From contig OX326956.1 of NCBI GenBank assembly GCA_946800325.1, positions 43,795,552 to 43,859,551 on the forward strand: a stretch of DNA of 64,000 nt. The letters run 5' to 3'. Shown here in pieces: positions 10,132-23,620 of this stretch. Positions within the stretch are counted from its first letter, which is position 1. The number at the start of each line of letters is the position of its first letter. The DNA comes from Luzula sylvatica. Its lineage: Eukaryota; Streptophyta; Magnoliopsida; Poales; Juncaceae. Both the position numbers and the translations under genes were made by a program. Below the pieces are notes generated by a model, which had not been told where the DNA came from, ran no database searches, and saw nothing but the letters and a program-made list of their open reading frames with translations.

Positions 10132-13100
10132 TCACATCTGCGGCCTAGTTTGTACGACAAAAATGTTGCCATCTTTGACGACCCCTTCAATATCTTGCGG
10201 CGACCCATACAGATTCTCGATTTCGCTCCCAGCACGTGCAATACCACACAGAATCTTGTGTCGGAAATTCTGGTCCATCACAAGTGGGTCGGTTGAGTAA
10301 TCCAAAACCACTTTTTCTTCTTCATCCATCGGCACACTACATGTATTTTAAAACCATTCAATGTCAATTCACATCAAGATTATAAATAACAAATTTACCT
10401 GTCGTAAAGTCCAGCACCGGCATAACCTTCAAGATCTTCACCGTTAGAATCCGATCTGAATATTATTGACCTCTTTATGAACAGCCCTATCGGCTTACTT
10501 GGGTATCCCAATACCTATTTAGTTAATTATATTATATTATTATATAATATTATATTATATAGTTCTGAATATAGGTTATTCATTACCTTGGGTGAGTCGA
10601 GGTCATTTTTCTTACAAACAAAGCTCAAAGCACGACCTGGATATGCTCCTACTAGGGTCTCGCCTAATCCTTTAACGACCTACATATCGCATCGAATCGA
10701 ACAATAAGTAGTTAGATTTAAAAAAAAAATTGAATGAAAGTTAGATTTTTAAATTGTTTACTCGAGTATTTAAGGAGCATTAATTTATTAAATTAAGTAC
10801 CTCGGCATAGATCTCGGAGTCGTCGCCAGTAGAAGGGTTAGTGGTATGAATGACAAATGCATAATCTGCACTCACAATTTCTTGCACGAGTACAGCCATG
10901 CACAGATACTCGTGATCCAGCTTTACTTTGCGCGTACTGAAATATGCTCTCTCATTCCATTTCGATCCCCATACCTATACACACATACATATATTTCACA
11001 ATCATACATATCATTTACGGTTACTAATGTTTAGAATAAAAAAACAAGTCACCTTTTTTATGGCCATCCATGCTTGTTCCCATCTGTGTTGACCTTCATC
11101 TCCAGGCCAAGGCATGCCGGACCCTTTCATTTTCTGCTTCAGCTCTTCCACCTGAATTCATAATTCAAATTTCATATGAAAATTAACTCAAACATTTAGA
11201 TGAATGCACGTAGAAAAGAAAGTTGCACTGACCAATTGAGGGGGAGGAGATAACTGAAGCACGGTTTTGCGAATTTCGCCAAGATAATCAAATTCACCTT
11301 TTGTTAACTTCTCCTTCAAAGTTTTGATGCTTTGTGCTGCTTGCTTGTTGATATTATCGGCAAGAACCTTCTCGAAGACCCCAAAAGGTAGGGCAACGGA
11401 TGTAGGAATTCCTATCCAGGATGGCACTTTCTCTTTCAAGTACGATATGTTTCGTGATTTAGCGCCAACCTGTTATTTTGGTATTTAGATTATTTTGTTT
11501 GTATATATTTCAAGTAGGATTAATTGTAGAAACAAACCGTATCATTGGTGAACTCATTAGCTGAGATGGCATATTTTCCAAGGAATTTCTTCTTGACCAG
11601 GGTTAACTTAGGAGCAAAATTATCATCGTTTTTGTCACTAGAACTCAAACCAGACAATTCACTCTCCTTTATCTCACTACACGACGAGAAAACAAACAGA
11701 TAATAAATCCATCAAACTTTATTCTTTGTAATGCATTACAAGAATTGAGAGAAACAAACCTATAAATAATATCAGAAGAAGTGGGCTTGAGGCGAAAAAG
11801 CTTCCCTTTATTCTCTTCAAACTCAGCAAGGATGCCCGAATCGAAGCAAGTCGCAAAACACACCTTAAAAAATACAAAATAAATAAATAAATAACCATTA
11901 AATGAATTGAAGTTGAAGCAAAGGAAAGTGAAAAGAAACCTTGCAATTTCGGGCTCGGACAGAGACGTGAGACAAAACATCAGGCATGTCAGGAGTTAGT
12001 ACCGCAACGGTACCGTCGGGTATTTCCTCCTCTCCCTTCACACTTTTTGCAATTAAAATTGTTGGTTTCTCGTATGTCTTGTTTTGAACTGAAAGCAGTT
12101 CGTTTACCACCTCTATGTATCCGGCCACTTCTACCGGACTTATTACCTGCCAACTGCACCCGAACCACAAAATAATTTCAAAAAATATAAATAATAATTA
12201 TGGATGAAATGAGTGAAGAGAGAGAATAGGACGAAAACCTTCCGAGATTGGCGACGCTACGAAGAACAGGATCGAGTCTGTTGAGAAGCATGGATAGAGA
12301 AGCAGCTGATCCTCCGCGGATTATTTCTTCAGTAAATATGTTCAACTACAATATATTTTGATGGGTTTAGGGTTTTGACTTCTGACTCATGGGTGAGAAT
12401 AACAAAGAAAGAGAGAACTTACGGCCGATTGTTCTACACCAAGTAAAGAGCCGAGATATTCAGCAGTAGGTTGAAAAAGGTGGTGGTACGCTTCTCCTTT
12501 GCTAGCAAGAGCTAATCTCGTTCTATCTAGATATGATTTTGCATATAGTGCCCAATTCTCCTCATTTTTATTCAACATTTCAAGCGCTTGGTTCCACCCC
12601 TTTAGTTATCATTTGCCACAAACAAGTTTATTATTACAAATTTTATACTATTAAAAAAGATACAAGTTAAACATAGTTCAGATGGCTAATGTACCTTTAG
12701 GCAGTATAACAGATCCTCATTATCATCTGAAGTCAATGCCAAATTTTCAAGAACAAGAGTTATGAAGTACATTATTTTCTGATACAAACATTCAAAACAA
12801 AAAGGTAATTTCAGATTTTGACCAAAATTGAAATATAAAGATGAATATGAAAGAAAAAGAGAAGCAACCAACCTGAGGTTGGGCAGAATTCAACTCCTCG
12901 TATCCCCTCTCAATAGCGGTCCTCACGGTAGAATCAAGAGCTATATCCAAAAATATTATGTCTTTTAATCTTTCATGCGAACTAAAAAGCAACGGCCTCA
13001 GTTCAGCCCTTGCCTCAAGTAAACTCTGTAAATTATTTAAACTTTTTGGTAAACAACAAGATCATCGTATTTAATCATTATGCAATTTGAAAGATATATA

Positions 13101-16100
13101 CAAAACACACCTCAAGAAGAGGTTCCACAGATCTATCTTCCACATGATCCAGAACAAACTCAAGTAATTCCTGCACATGTCAACACATAAAAATATAAAA
13201 ATTATCAACCATTTATATAGAGAAGTACCCTTTCGGGTCAAAAGAAGAAGAGAATTTTGTTATGCTTACAGGAAATCCAGATGGCAAACCCCTCACAGGA
13301 TTTATCTTCACTCCAACCATGAACCCTTGACCCTGTAAAAATAGAACATTTGTATGTCAGAGATACAAACAAAAAATAAAAATACAAAAGAGAGCGAAAA
13401 AGAAATACCTCATCTTTGTACCCCAAGCAAGTGGCAATAGCAGACTCGAGATCAGCACCAGAGTGAACAGCCTTAAGCGTTCTCAAATAATTGCCCAAAT
13501 CACGAAGTAAACCCTCTCTTTGGTCACTCCTGAAATTGGGTTCGGAATGGATGGCCCTATCATAACTCAACAACCGCTCCTTTGTTATTCCGTTCTTCTG
13601 TAAAGTATCCCAGTACACATTTACGTTGAAACCATTTTTGATATATTCGATCAACGCCTGACAGATGACGACGTCATCCGGGCTAGTGTTGTTGTGCAGC
13701 TTCTGATGCCATTCTTCCATCATCCCACCTTTACATTCATTGTTTCTCTACACAAATATAAAATACATTTATATACTCAATCAGTGTGAATTTGCAAAAA
13801 CATTATTTACAAACCTGGATGACTAAGATCTCGTCGCGGATTCTTTGGCCGACATCACCTTCGCCTCCACGACCAACTGTGGATAAAATAATTCTTATAA
13901 TTTCTCTGTATTGAGGTTGATTCTTGTACAAATCTTGGAGCAGATTTGTCAGCCTATCTTGTGCTTTACTTATCTCCCTACAAAATACATACATAATACA
14001 ACCATCATTTCCACTATGAGTTAGTTTCTTTTTTTCATTTCATTTCTAAATGTTTGTTGTACCGTGGCTTGACGTTGTAGTTTTTATTCCAAACAAGTTG
14101 TCGAGTGGCCATAAACCTCTTCCATACCAGTATTGCAGCAAGCCCTTTTTCTCCTTCATCTTTTGCTTGCTCAATTAGATCTGCTGCTATATTAAACCTG
14201 CATAACATATTCAATAGATATTAGAGGTAATATAAAAGTTTGGCAAAAAGTAAATGGATGGATACCTGTGCATGAGAGATTTCTCGGCTTCGCTCTCCAG
14301 TTCTGCTATCCTGTCCAGTAACCCTTTGGCCGTCCCTTTCCCATCTCCCGCATCCTTCATTAAATATTAACAAAAAAAATTAATAAATTAAATTATGGTT
14401 AGTTAAGCTTGAGAAAAAGGAACCTTTTTAGTCTTGATCGAATCGCCGCTAAATCCAACATAGAAATCAGAACCATTGTTCTTCATCCATGTTCCATCTG
14501 AGATTAGAACAAATGGTATGCCTTTGTAATTTCCTTCGCCGATTTCAATCTCGATACTCTGCCAATTTAGAATAGATAAGTTACCATAGGATTTAGGGTT
14601 TAGGGTTCGACTTGACTATACCTTGCAAACGAAACTATCTAAAGAAAACTCTGCGAATTGTGTCTCACATGCCAGTTCTAACACTTTCGAGCCAGAAGGC
14701 ACTTCACTTGCAGGAGGTGCCTGCACAAAAGACAAAAAAGCCCTTCATATAAGATTTGATTAAACCCGAAACCTTAAACATCAACAAGAAATGAAAAATA
14801 TGACCCTTCCATACAAATAAAAAATAAATGAAAAATATAGATTAACGTTACCTTCCATTCTCCAGGTTGCTCAGCCAAGGCCCAGTGAAGAATAAGTGGG
14901 CCCTTAAAATCAGTAGCCAAATGAACTTTTGTCTTACCAGAAGTATTAGTGACAATTACCACGAGTTCCTTATCGTCCAACTTGAATGTCTTTTTATTCA
15001 AAACAACACAGCTTTTGTTCGCCTCGATTCTCTTGGAGAAGAAATCCAAAACACTTGGGGTACGTTCTGGGGGCACATAAGGTTTCTCCTCTATAGATTT
15101 AGGTGTGTATTTGGTGAGGAATTGCATTACGTCCCTTTTTTTACGCTGTACTCTTTCCACAGAGAAATAACTCTTTGCTTTTAATTGTTTCGAAACTTTG
15201 CTCTCTATGTTTCCTTTTGTTATCTTCTTTTTCAACTCTTCTATGCTTATTCCTTTCGCTAATTCTTCTTGCAGTTCTCTTCTCGCAACCTCAAACTCTT
15301 CCTGTAATTATTCAAAAAAATTCCTGTTATATATGTTTAAATATTAATTACTACAGTGTTATGCATCGCAAAATATAATTTACATTTTGTTTATCAGGAG
15401 AATAATTAGGTTTTCCAGCTTTTTCCCAACGAATATAGGCCTGGACTTGAACTAGCTCTGTTGGAATTTCGTTCGTAGCCGATTTGGACTCGTCGGTGAA
15501 AGATTCATCTTTTTCGGGCTTTTTCGTAAGTTTTGCACGAAGCTGATCCAATGAGAGTCCTCTTTTTATTTCCTCTTGTAATTCCCTTCTTCCTGCTTCG
15601 TATTCCTCCTAGAGAAATGCATAAAATATAAATTCTTAAAAAATAATCTATGAAGAAAGAAAATTGGTACGTGCCTTCTCTTGCTCAGGTGAATACATTT
15701 GTTTCCCCTTTCGTTCCCACCTAAGATACGCTTGAATCTGTACCAAATCTTCTGGTACCGTGATATTCGAAACGTCAACACCAGAATTTTCACCAGTTGG
15801 TACTTGGGCTTGGAAATTCTTCCCATCGTTCTTGAACCTGATCAGGGTTTAGGGTTCATTGTTTCTAAAAGAAAACAATAATTTTGAAATTCAAAAGTAC
15901 TGACCATATGTTTTGAGACTCGTCATGAATTAGAAATTCAATCCCTTGTAACTCAGGATCATCAATCTCTACTTTCAGCACGCAATCCGGACCAGACTGC
16001 AAATTCCATCAAAATAAATATCTCAATTTCACGTATATCCCTGTAAAACGTGAAATATCATGAATACCCCTACAAAATTATTATAATTTCATGGATGCCC

Positions 16101-17236
16101 TTTTTGTTAGATTTCTATTAAACTATCTGTTAAGATTACCGCTAATTTGTATTTTTTCGATTTTTCCGACATAAATTTTATTCCTTATTTACATAAAGGG
16201 TAAAATAGGAAAAGCAAAAATTACCAGTAATCTTAACGAGAAATCTAACAAAAAGGGTATTTATGAAATTATAATAACTTTGTAGGGGTATTCATGATAT
16301 TTCACGTTTTGCAGGGATATTCGTGAAATTGTGGGGCTTTGTAGGGGTACATATGAAAATTGGCCATATTAAAATAACTCCATGCAAAATAGATCTGATT
16401 AAAGAACGTACGGGGATAAAGGGCGTCCTAAGAGCTTTGTTTTTGTGTACTTTGGTTCCATCTGGTCTCCTTGAAGGAAGAAGCCAGTCCCTGCAAATAG
16501 AAAAACTTGCTCTGAATCTAATTACAAGGAAATAAAGAGAAAAAACTGAAAATAAAATAAATAAAGGCGAACTTACTTTCTACCAGGACGAAGGGCACCC
16601 CAGTGAAGAACCAATGAATTGTTACTGTTGGTAATTTTAAGATTTATCACTGTCAAGCAATTTTGACCGGGACTGACGATCCCAATCTATTCAATTACAC
16701 GTAAAAAATATTAGAATAGGAAAATAATTTAAATATAGCTTGAATGAATTTACAAGTACCTCAAGTTCAGAATTTGAGCCGAGGTTGAATCTGCTTGTCA
16801 TCTGCATTATAATCATTCGTATAATCCGTTAAATATGATACTTACATTATAGGGTACTACATTTGCAGCATTTTGCATTTTGACCCTCAAAAGAATGAAA
16901 TTTATGATTTTCCCAATTTGAAAAATTCAACTCTCAAAATTTCAACACCTCATTAACCCATATAATATCAGTATGACAATTTGAAAATAGAGAAGCAAGT
17001 GTGAAAACCTCAGAAGCTTGATCTGTGGCTAGAACGGCACGAGTAAGGGTGTCGAATCTCTGATTCCTCGATCTGAATGATCTTGGTGTCGAAAGAGTCA
17101 ACCTTCTCCCATGAAATAGTAGTTGATTTGAATTATTCGGCAATGAATTGGTATGGTAAGAAGAAGGGAGGCCTTGGGTTTGTTGGATTCTATTGAGTGC
17201 TCTTTGAAGCAAGCAATGGTTTAGTGTGTTGCTCAT
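10132..17236 (-). CDS. Alpha-glucan water dikinase, plastid (GWD1)
   Basis: Transfers the beta-phosphate of ATP to C6 of glucosyl residues in starch, which starts starch turnover in plastids. About 29 coding exons can be followed from ATG at 17234-17236 to the stop at 10132-10134. The N-terminus (MSNTLNHCLLQRALNR..., Ser/Arg-rich) is a plastid transit peptide. Two repeated starch-binding (CBM45-type) regions follow, then the helical central part with EEWHQKLHNNTSPDDVVICQ. The phosphohistidine domain has TPDMPDVLSHVSVRAR with the catalytic His codon at 11967-11969. The next exon begins CFATC, the redox-sensitive cysteine pair known from potato GWD. The C-terminal nucleotide-binding domain has FRSDSNGEDLEGYAGAG and ends VVQTRPQM. 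A 5'UTR intron is likely, with acceptor CGAAGCAG at about 17262. No break was seen. Transit peptide and CFATC favour GWD1 over cytosolic GWD2. Confidence 0.97.
16024..16331. mobile_element. Fold-back MITE in a GWD1 intron
   Basis: Two arms of about 110-120 bp form a near-perfect inverted repeat. The left starts CAATTTCACGTATATCCCTG at 16024 and the right ends with the complement at 16331. Mismatches are few and one 11-base gap occurs. The loop is AT-rich. It lies wholly within an intron of the glucan water dikinase gene near its 5' end. The size and hairpin form fit a MITE. No target duplication was assigned. Confidence 0.8.
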
Positions 17237-18120
17237 CTTTCTCCTCTCATCAATTTATTTACCTGCTTCGATTCATTTCTTTTCGTCCAATTATGCTCCA
17301 AATCAAAGGAAAAACTGAATAATTAACAACAGATGATTGGGTGAACCAATGCGCTTATACAAATTGAATCATTGATCCAAGCATTATACCATAAATTAAG
17401 AGAATACAATTTCGCATCACAAGGTTCCCAAAAAAAGATAATTTGACAAATAAAACGGGACAACAGAGAACAAAAATTTCAGAGTACAAAATTCGAAAAA
17501 TTGAAAAGAAAAGGCCTACGGAGGTATACAATACAGGCGATTTAAGCAAGAAAAAGATTGCCGAAAAACATGGTACATTTGGAAGACAGAGAAAGCGAAA
17601 GAGAGGGGAGAGAAACCTGAGAAAGAAAGCCTCGTTGAAGATGGAGTGAGTGAGAAGTGAAGAAGAAGAAGAAGAACCCGAGAGTTTTGCAAGAACACCA
17701 TTAATTCAAGATATTTTGTAGCTCTTTATTTCATAGCACTTTATCGAATCAACCCTCCAATATTTATTATTTAGCACTTCCATAGCACTTTATTTCATAG
17801 CTCTTTATTTCATTACTCTTCTAACTCTAGCTTTTTAACGTGTCATTCAAATATTTTGAACTTACAAGGGCCTAAATGTAAAGTTATCATGTACATTATA
17901 TATGTTTCTTCTATTTCCTCAAAAATGGATCGAGAATTGGAATCTGGACTGCCGACACGTGTACGATCAGAACAGCTCCATCAAGAAAAAGTATGGGTCC
18001 GTGAGATCAACGACTTGACGTGTAAACAATTAATATCTAAAGATTTTTGTTTGGGAAACGACGAATTACATATTAAAAAGTACTCACTAATTTGTGTGTG
18101 GATAAAATAGTCGGTAAATA
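17237..18120. other. GWD1 5' leader and promoter region
   Basis: On the minus strand an exon-like leader ending TTTCTCAG/GTTTCTC at about 17620 and an acceptor at about 17262 suggest a 5'UTR intron. Upstream are several TTTATTTCATAGCACTTT-type repeats at about 17720-17815. No other gene is supported. Confidence 0.55.
17955..17962. promoter_or_regulatory. G-box palindrome upstream of GWD1
   Basis: ACACGTGT, a perfect palindrome with the CACGTG core bound by plant bZIP/bHLH factors. It lies about 720 bases upstream of the GWD1 ATG and roughly 250-300 bases upstream of the inferred leader. A role in light or clock control is inference only. Confidence 0.45.
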
Positions 18121-19200
18121 ACAGGCCATCAGTCTTAATCCGAAGTTATCTGATTACTTGATTAGGACAATTTCGTGACACAATTAGAGACCACCTTTCT
18201 CCTGTGTCATTGTGTGCATGTAGCTCTTGTGACCTGTTAGCGAAGTTGGCCCACGTATGTTCACAATTCGCATCTAAATGAATAGAGACATGTAACGACG
18301 TGACAAATGTGAGTCATGTGACCATGTTCCCTTTTCCTTTGTTTTGGTTTTCACGATTGAAAATTGGGAACGAAACAGAAAGAGTGAAAGGCCCATGGAC
18401 GGAATAAATAAGGCTGCGTATTTCGAGCCGTACAAAATTATAGTCTCGTGAAATAATTCATAGTCGTTTCAATATGTTTTCCGGATAACAAATTTAATAT
18501 CTTTGATGACTCGTCATCAAGAATTAACATCTTAATGTTAAATTATATTATGCTAAATTCATAGTCGTTTCATAGTCGTTTCAATATGACCTAGATATGA
18601 TTGAACACCTTCAAAATTAATACTTTAATTCATGAATTAACATCTTAATTATATGTTCAATAATAAATTAAAATATTTAAATCATAAATTAAAACGTTAA
18701 ATTATATTTTTGTGTGTTAATTTTGAAAATATTAAATCATATTCACGTCATCAAGAATATAGAGAGAGAGTACTGGGGATACTCCAAAATTAAACAAAAA
18801 AAAATGAGAGACTCCAGTTGAAATTATAGTCTAGTCATCACCAATAAACGGAGACTCCGGTTGAACAAAATTAAAAATATATAATTGAAGGATTGTAACA
18901 AAAAAATAAAATAGCATTTGAAATGGCAAATATACCCCAATAGAATATAAATTTGAAAACTAGCTTGCTATATATAGTTATCTTTTTTATATATAGTTAT
19001 CTTTTTTCTGTCAGTCATGATAACATCTCATTTTTCTAATTAGAGAACTATAACAGAAGCTAATTTACACCTAATATCCATACCGCAAAATCATACCACC
19101 AAAAAAGAAAACAAAAAAAAGACAAAAGATCAAGACCCTTGATCTATTTTACTAGCTAGCTAATAGCGCTATACCAAAATATTTTCTCTCCTCTACATTT
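18121..19200. other. Intergenic between GWD1 and MORC
   Basis: No gene seen. AT-rich, with repeated words such as TTCATAGTCGTTTCAATATG at about 18458 and 18560, and AATTAACATCTTAAT-like words at about 18520 and 18640. CGTCATCAAGAAT occurs at about 18507 and 18747, so it is probably remnants of a small inverted-repeat element. Confidence 0.5.
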
Positions 19201-20475
19201 TTACATCTTTACATGGTTGTAAGTATCGAGTTCAGTTAATAAACCTTTGTATATTTGCTGAGCCATTTTTAGTTCGCAACTAAGTCTATTCATCTGTTAT
19301 CAAACAAAATCAACGGATCCGTCATGATATAACAAAATGGTCGATATTCCAAAACTAAAAATTAAAAAAAAAAATACATGTATGTATGTATTACCTTAAG
19401 AGTAAGTTCCTTCTCAGCCGTTTCATACTCCAAACACCTACACCGAAACAAAACTCGATATCAAACAAGTCTATTTTTTCGTGCAAATGACAGTAAAAAC
19501 ATTTAGATTAAAAGTAAATAAAAATTGGGTGGATCCACTAACTGTAATCGAAGCTTCTTGTTCTCGCTAACAATAAGATTTTTATACTCTTCCATTCTCT
19601 TCTCCTCTGCCTGTAAACATTATAAAATTAGAGGGGCATATTTGAAATTCTCAATGTTTCAAGTATAAATTTAACAACAAACCTGTGCATCATGAGATTT
19701 TGCAGACCCGGTTCCCAAATCATTATGGACAGCCCGTTTCTTCGAGGCCCCACTTGCCTTCGCGTTACTTTCACCCTGCCTTTTTCCAAGAATTACTGCA
19801 TTTCGCAAAACATAATTTCATAATTAAATAAAAATAAAATGAAACGACGAGATATAAAAAAATAATAAACGAACCGGGCTCAAAACATAGTGAAGGATTC
19901 GGCTCGTTGCTTCCAGTCGAAGCAGGACGATTGGGCGCTGGGGGGTCCACGGCACCGGGTGCATGCAAAATTTGCTGCGGTCTTTTGGCGGGTCCCAATT
20001 TCAGAGAGTTTAGAAGAGTTTCGTTGGCAGAAATAGTAGGAGGTGTCTCGGTCTGATTAGGGGGAGGATTTGGTCTCTCCGATGCGTATCCAACCAAATG
20101 ACAATGATATTTCCTTCATAAAATATCATATTATCATATTAATTAATCAGCATTATCACTCTAGTACTAGTTGAAATTAAGTGAGAGAGAAAAATGCGTA
20201 CCAATATTCGGCTACCATGTCACGGAGACGGGTTTCTAATTTTTGAAAAAGTGAAGATGTTTCGAAATTCTGCTTGTCGTGTGTTGGTTTTATATGATTC
20301 GCCTCCAATACTCCTATAAATAAAATTCAACACCATTAAAAAATGAGCAATCATAATATAAATAAACAAATAATGTTCTTACCGGCAATGCCTCTGGATT
20401 TTCTCGTGAACACGATTTGCCTGAAGGGCTGGACACACAAAAAATTCAATAATAATAATAATAATAATAATAATA

Positions 20476-20536
<61 letters not shown>

Positions 20537-22674
20537 CATAACAAGGCGATTTCTGTGGTAGATACTAAAGCCATGGATATTGAGATCAGGAGCGCCCTTC
20601 AGGAATCCAATGGTGGTTATCACCTCTTTCTAAATTATATAAAAATCGGCAACAATTTCAAATTTCCGTAATTGAGGAAAAATGAAAAAAAATGAGAGAG
20701 AGAGAGAGAGCAAAGATTAGGAACCTCGAATTTGTGGGGTTTGTACTTAATGCATTCTCTATATTCGATATCATTAACAATATAGTGAGGATCAACAACA
20801 CTTCCGCACAATATTATTCTGAATTCCGGAGGTAAATACAGATATAATATCGACGCATACGCCTGCCATAAAAAATCATTCAATTTAAAATATTCAAATA
20901 ATAATATAAACAAGAGAGATGAAATGAAACATACACGGAGAGAGTATTTGAAACGATTGGCAATATGCATTTCGTTTAATTGCTTTATCTTGGGCTTTGC
21001 TGGTGCGGGTCTATGTTGACCATTTATCATTATATCATTCTCGTCAGAGACGAAATCGAGCTCCATATCGCCAGCATCATTCAGCCATAAATTGAACACT
21101 ATAATTCTCGTACCGTGTTCTCCTATCTCGTTCAACTACACAAATTAATAAAAAATGAAGTAAAATACCCAACAAATAAATAAGATATAATTAATTAATA
21201 GATTTACTTGATTTAATAACTCAATTTCGCTGGAAAAGGGAGACCAATCTAGTATGATAGATAAGTTGGATAAGAATTTTCTTTCGCCGTTTCTAATTAA
21301 CCTTCTAAACGTGCATGATGTAGCATCAAATTCATAATCCACCTAAACCAATCAAAATAAAATAAAATAAATTCATTATACTTAAATAATGGATGAAATT
21401 AAGAAAAAAATAACTAATAAGCGTAATTAATACTTACAATTGGTACTATAATGTCGTTGAAACCAAAGCTTATTAAGAAGGTATAAGAAAGAAGCCCAAC
21501 ACTCTGTATTAATCCCCTGTTTACACAACAAAAATATGTAAAAAAAATTATTAGAATCTAAAAATATATTTTTTTTTACCTTTCATTAGTAGTTTTGCTG
21601 AAGACAAGAACATCGGCTCCGAGCCTCATTGTACTGGTCTTAAATCCATTTCCATCTAATTTGTTAAATCAAAACAAATAATTCAAAAAAATGGTTGAAA
21701 ATAATAATTAAGTTTGATTAACTCACATTGGCCAATTAAAGACTCATCACATTTATCTGAAAATCCAAAGCTCATGCACCTTCTTAACGAATCGGGTCCC
21801 ATGCCCCCTCCATCATCTATTTAAATTATTTCATTTCAGAAAATATTTTATAATATATAAAATGTGTAATAATATTATCGTTAGAACATTAAGGGATCTT
21901 TGAACTCGCCTTGAATCAACAAAGCGTATTTTCCATCTCTAGGGTTTTTTATCTTATCTAATTTCACAAAAGTAGCCCCCTTTTGCACCTGTTATTACAT
22001 AATAGGAAATATTAATTAGAAAAAAATAAAAAAAGTAAATTCAGTAGAAGGGTAACAAATTGGAAGAACAAAACAAACCTCATCAACTGCATTGTCCAAT
22101 AACTCTGCTACAGCTGAAAACATACACAAATTATATGAGAAATAATTATATACATAACAGAATGTTAAATGGAATAATTTTATATAAAGGGTCGTGGGAC
22201 CCACCACCAAAAGCCCATTTATGTGAGGTGGCATTTGAGTGTAGAAATTTTGGATGGACTCTCAGTCTGTCATGCCCACCTGCATTTATCATGAATATAT
22301 ATACCGATTAAAATCTAGTCAGTAGATATATAATATAATTATAATATACCTGAATATACTTGACATTTTGACGAAGGTGAATAATCTCCAGCTTTCCAAA
22401 ACTGGCGACATACATCCACGGCCCTACTTGAGGGAAACTGGTGATCTCCATTTGTAGGCAAATGGAGGGGGTCGGAGACAGGAAAGCCCTGTATTTGACC
22501 TTCCCATTGAGAAGTAGATGCTTGAGCAGAGCCTCCAAAATCGATAAATCCTTGGTCAAGAAGATGACTCGGAATATTTTCGAGTGGCGGACATGTAATA
22601 TTTGTTCGAATTAAGTCTAGAAAGTTTTCTTCTTCGTCGTCACTGCACAAGACGATCACATCTGAGGAGCTCAT
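19201..22674 (-). CDS. MORC-family GHKL ATPase
   Basis: A Microrchidia ATPase. In plants this family compacts chromatin, silences transposons and affects immunity (CRT1/MORC group). ATG is at 22672-22674 (MSSSDVIVLCSDDEEE); the stop is at 19201-19203 after LDTYNHVKM. Following the exons gives VCRQFWKAGDY, then RVHPKFLHSNATSHKWAFG, the N-box ELLDNAVDE, G1 motif DDGGGMGPDS, G2 motif GNGFKTSTMRLGAD, then the S5-fold half (LSYTFL, WSPFSSE, GTRIIVFNLWLND, RYSLRAYASILYL, IKYKPHKFE). A Pro-rich linker and a short C-terminal coiled coil end the protein. All ATPase motifs are intact. A 5'UTR intron runs from donor CCATAG/GTGAGT (23468-23469) to acceptor TTTTAG at about 22678. One intron holds (AAT)n and (GA)n microsatellites. 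Sequence impression is nearest MORC1-type, but subtype is unsure. Confidence 0.93.
20448..20534. repeat. (AAT)n and (GA)n microsatellites in MORC intron
   Basis: About nine AAT units at 20448-20476 are followed directly by about 28 GA units to 20534. They lie in the intron just before the exon encoding FSIYHRNRLVM. A shorter GA run is at about 20693-20710. Confidence 0.9.
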
Positions 22675-22678
22675 ACCT

Positions 22679-23620
22679 AAAACAAGTTCACAAGTGTTAA
22701 AGTAGATGAGTAAAAGTGAATGAGAAAGTAACATGCATGTAAGGTGTTTGTGTTTATTCATTCACACACTTTCTGTGGATGAAGTACAACCTATGTTTGA
22801 TTTTCAGTTTTCTCTTTAATCCTTTTTACCCATGATATAAAATTAATAACAGGATTGAGAACATGAAAAACTATGCGGAAAAATCTATAAATCATAGCAT
22901 TACATCACATGACAGCCAGTATTCGATTAAGTGATTAGTTATTTAACTTGTTTCTGGAAGCAGAGTTAATTAGAATTCCCATTATATGAACAATTGGGAA
23001 AGAAATCCATGACTAAAAAAATACATATTTGAAAAATGAAGTATTATCATAAAATACCAGACTTAAGGCTAATTTACTTCATCTTTTGCATGGATTAAGA
23101 AAAATGTTGGAAAATTCTTAAACCCTAAACCCATTAATTGATTGTAGGTAGAAATTAACACCAAGAATTGTTAAGCCCATGATCCTTAACTCACTTTATT
23201 AGATGCAATTGAGAGGATTCAAGAGGTTAGGGTTTCTCTTTTTGAGTGAAAAGAGATCAGAATTCAGGGTTTTATAACCTTTTCAATCTCATTGCCCCAT
23301 TCCTACAAAATCAATAAAATTCAAGAACCAAAATCCCCATTGCTATGAATCAATTAAAATACAGAAATCATACCTTATTCCCCTCAAACAATCCATATAA
23401 TATGGACACTTCACTTGAAAATAACTAAATTTAGAGTGCTATACATAGTAAATACTAAAATAAACTCACCTATGGAGCTCCAATTTGGGTTTTGGAGCTT
23501 GATTCTCACTTGAAAAATTATCAGTAAAAAACCCCTCTTTCTTTGGAGATTAAGTCTAGAAAACTCTAGAACTCTTTTTTTATCCTTTTCTATTTTTAGC
23601 TTGATGGCTAAAATGCAAAA
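22679..23620 (-). other. MORC 5'UTR intron and leader exon
   Basis: The donor CCATAG/GTGAGTTTAT at about 23469 and an acceptor just upstream of the MORC ATG bound a 790-bp AT-rich intron. The leader exon lies above 23470. No coding sequence was seen in it. Intron-mediated enhancement is possible but not shown. Confidence 0.6.

Noticed and set aside
17856..18110. 84-codon plus-strand frame upstream of GWD1
   Set aside because: No domain and it overlaps the probable GWD1 promoter; coding use is weak.
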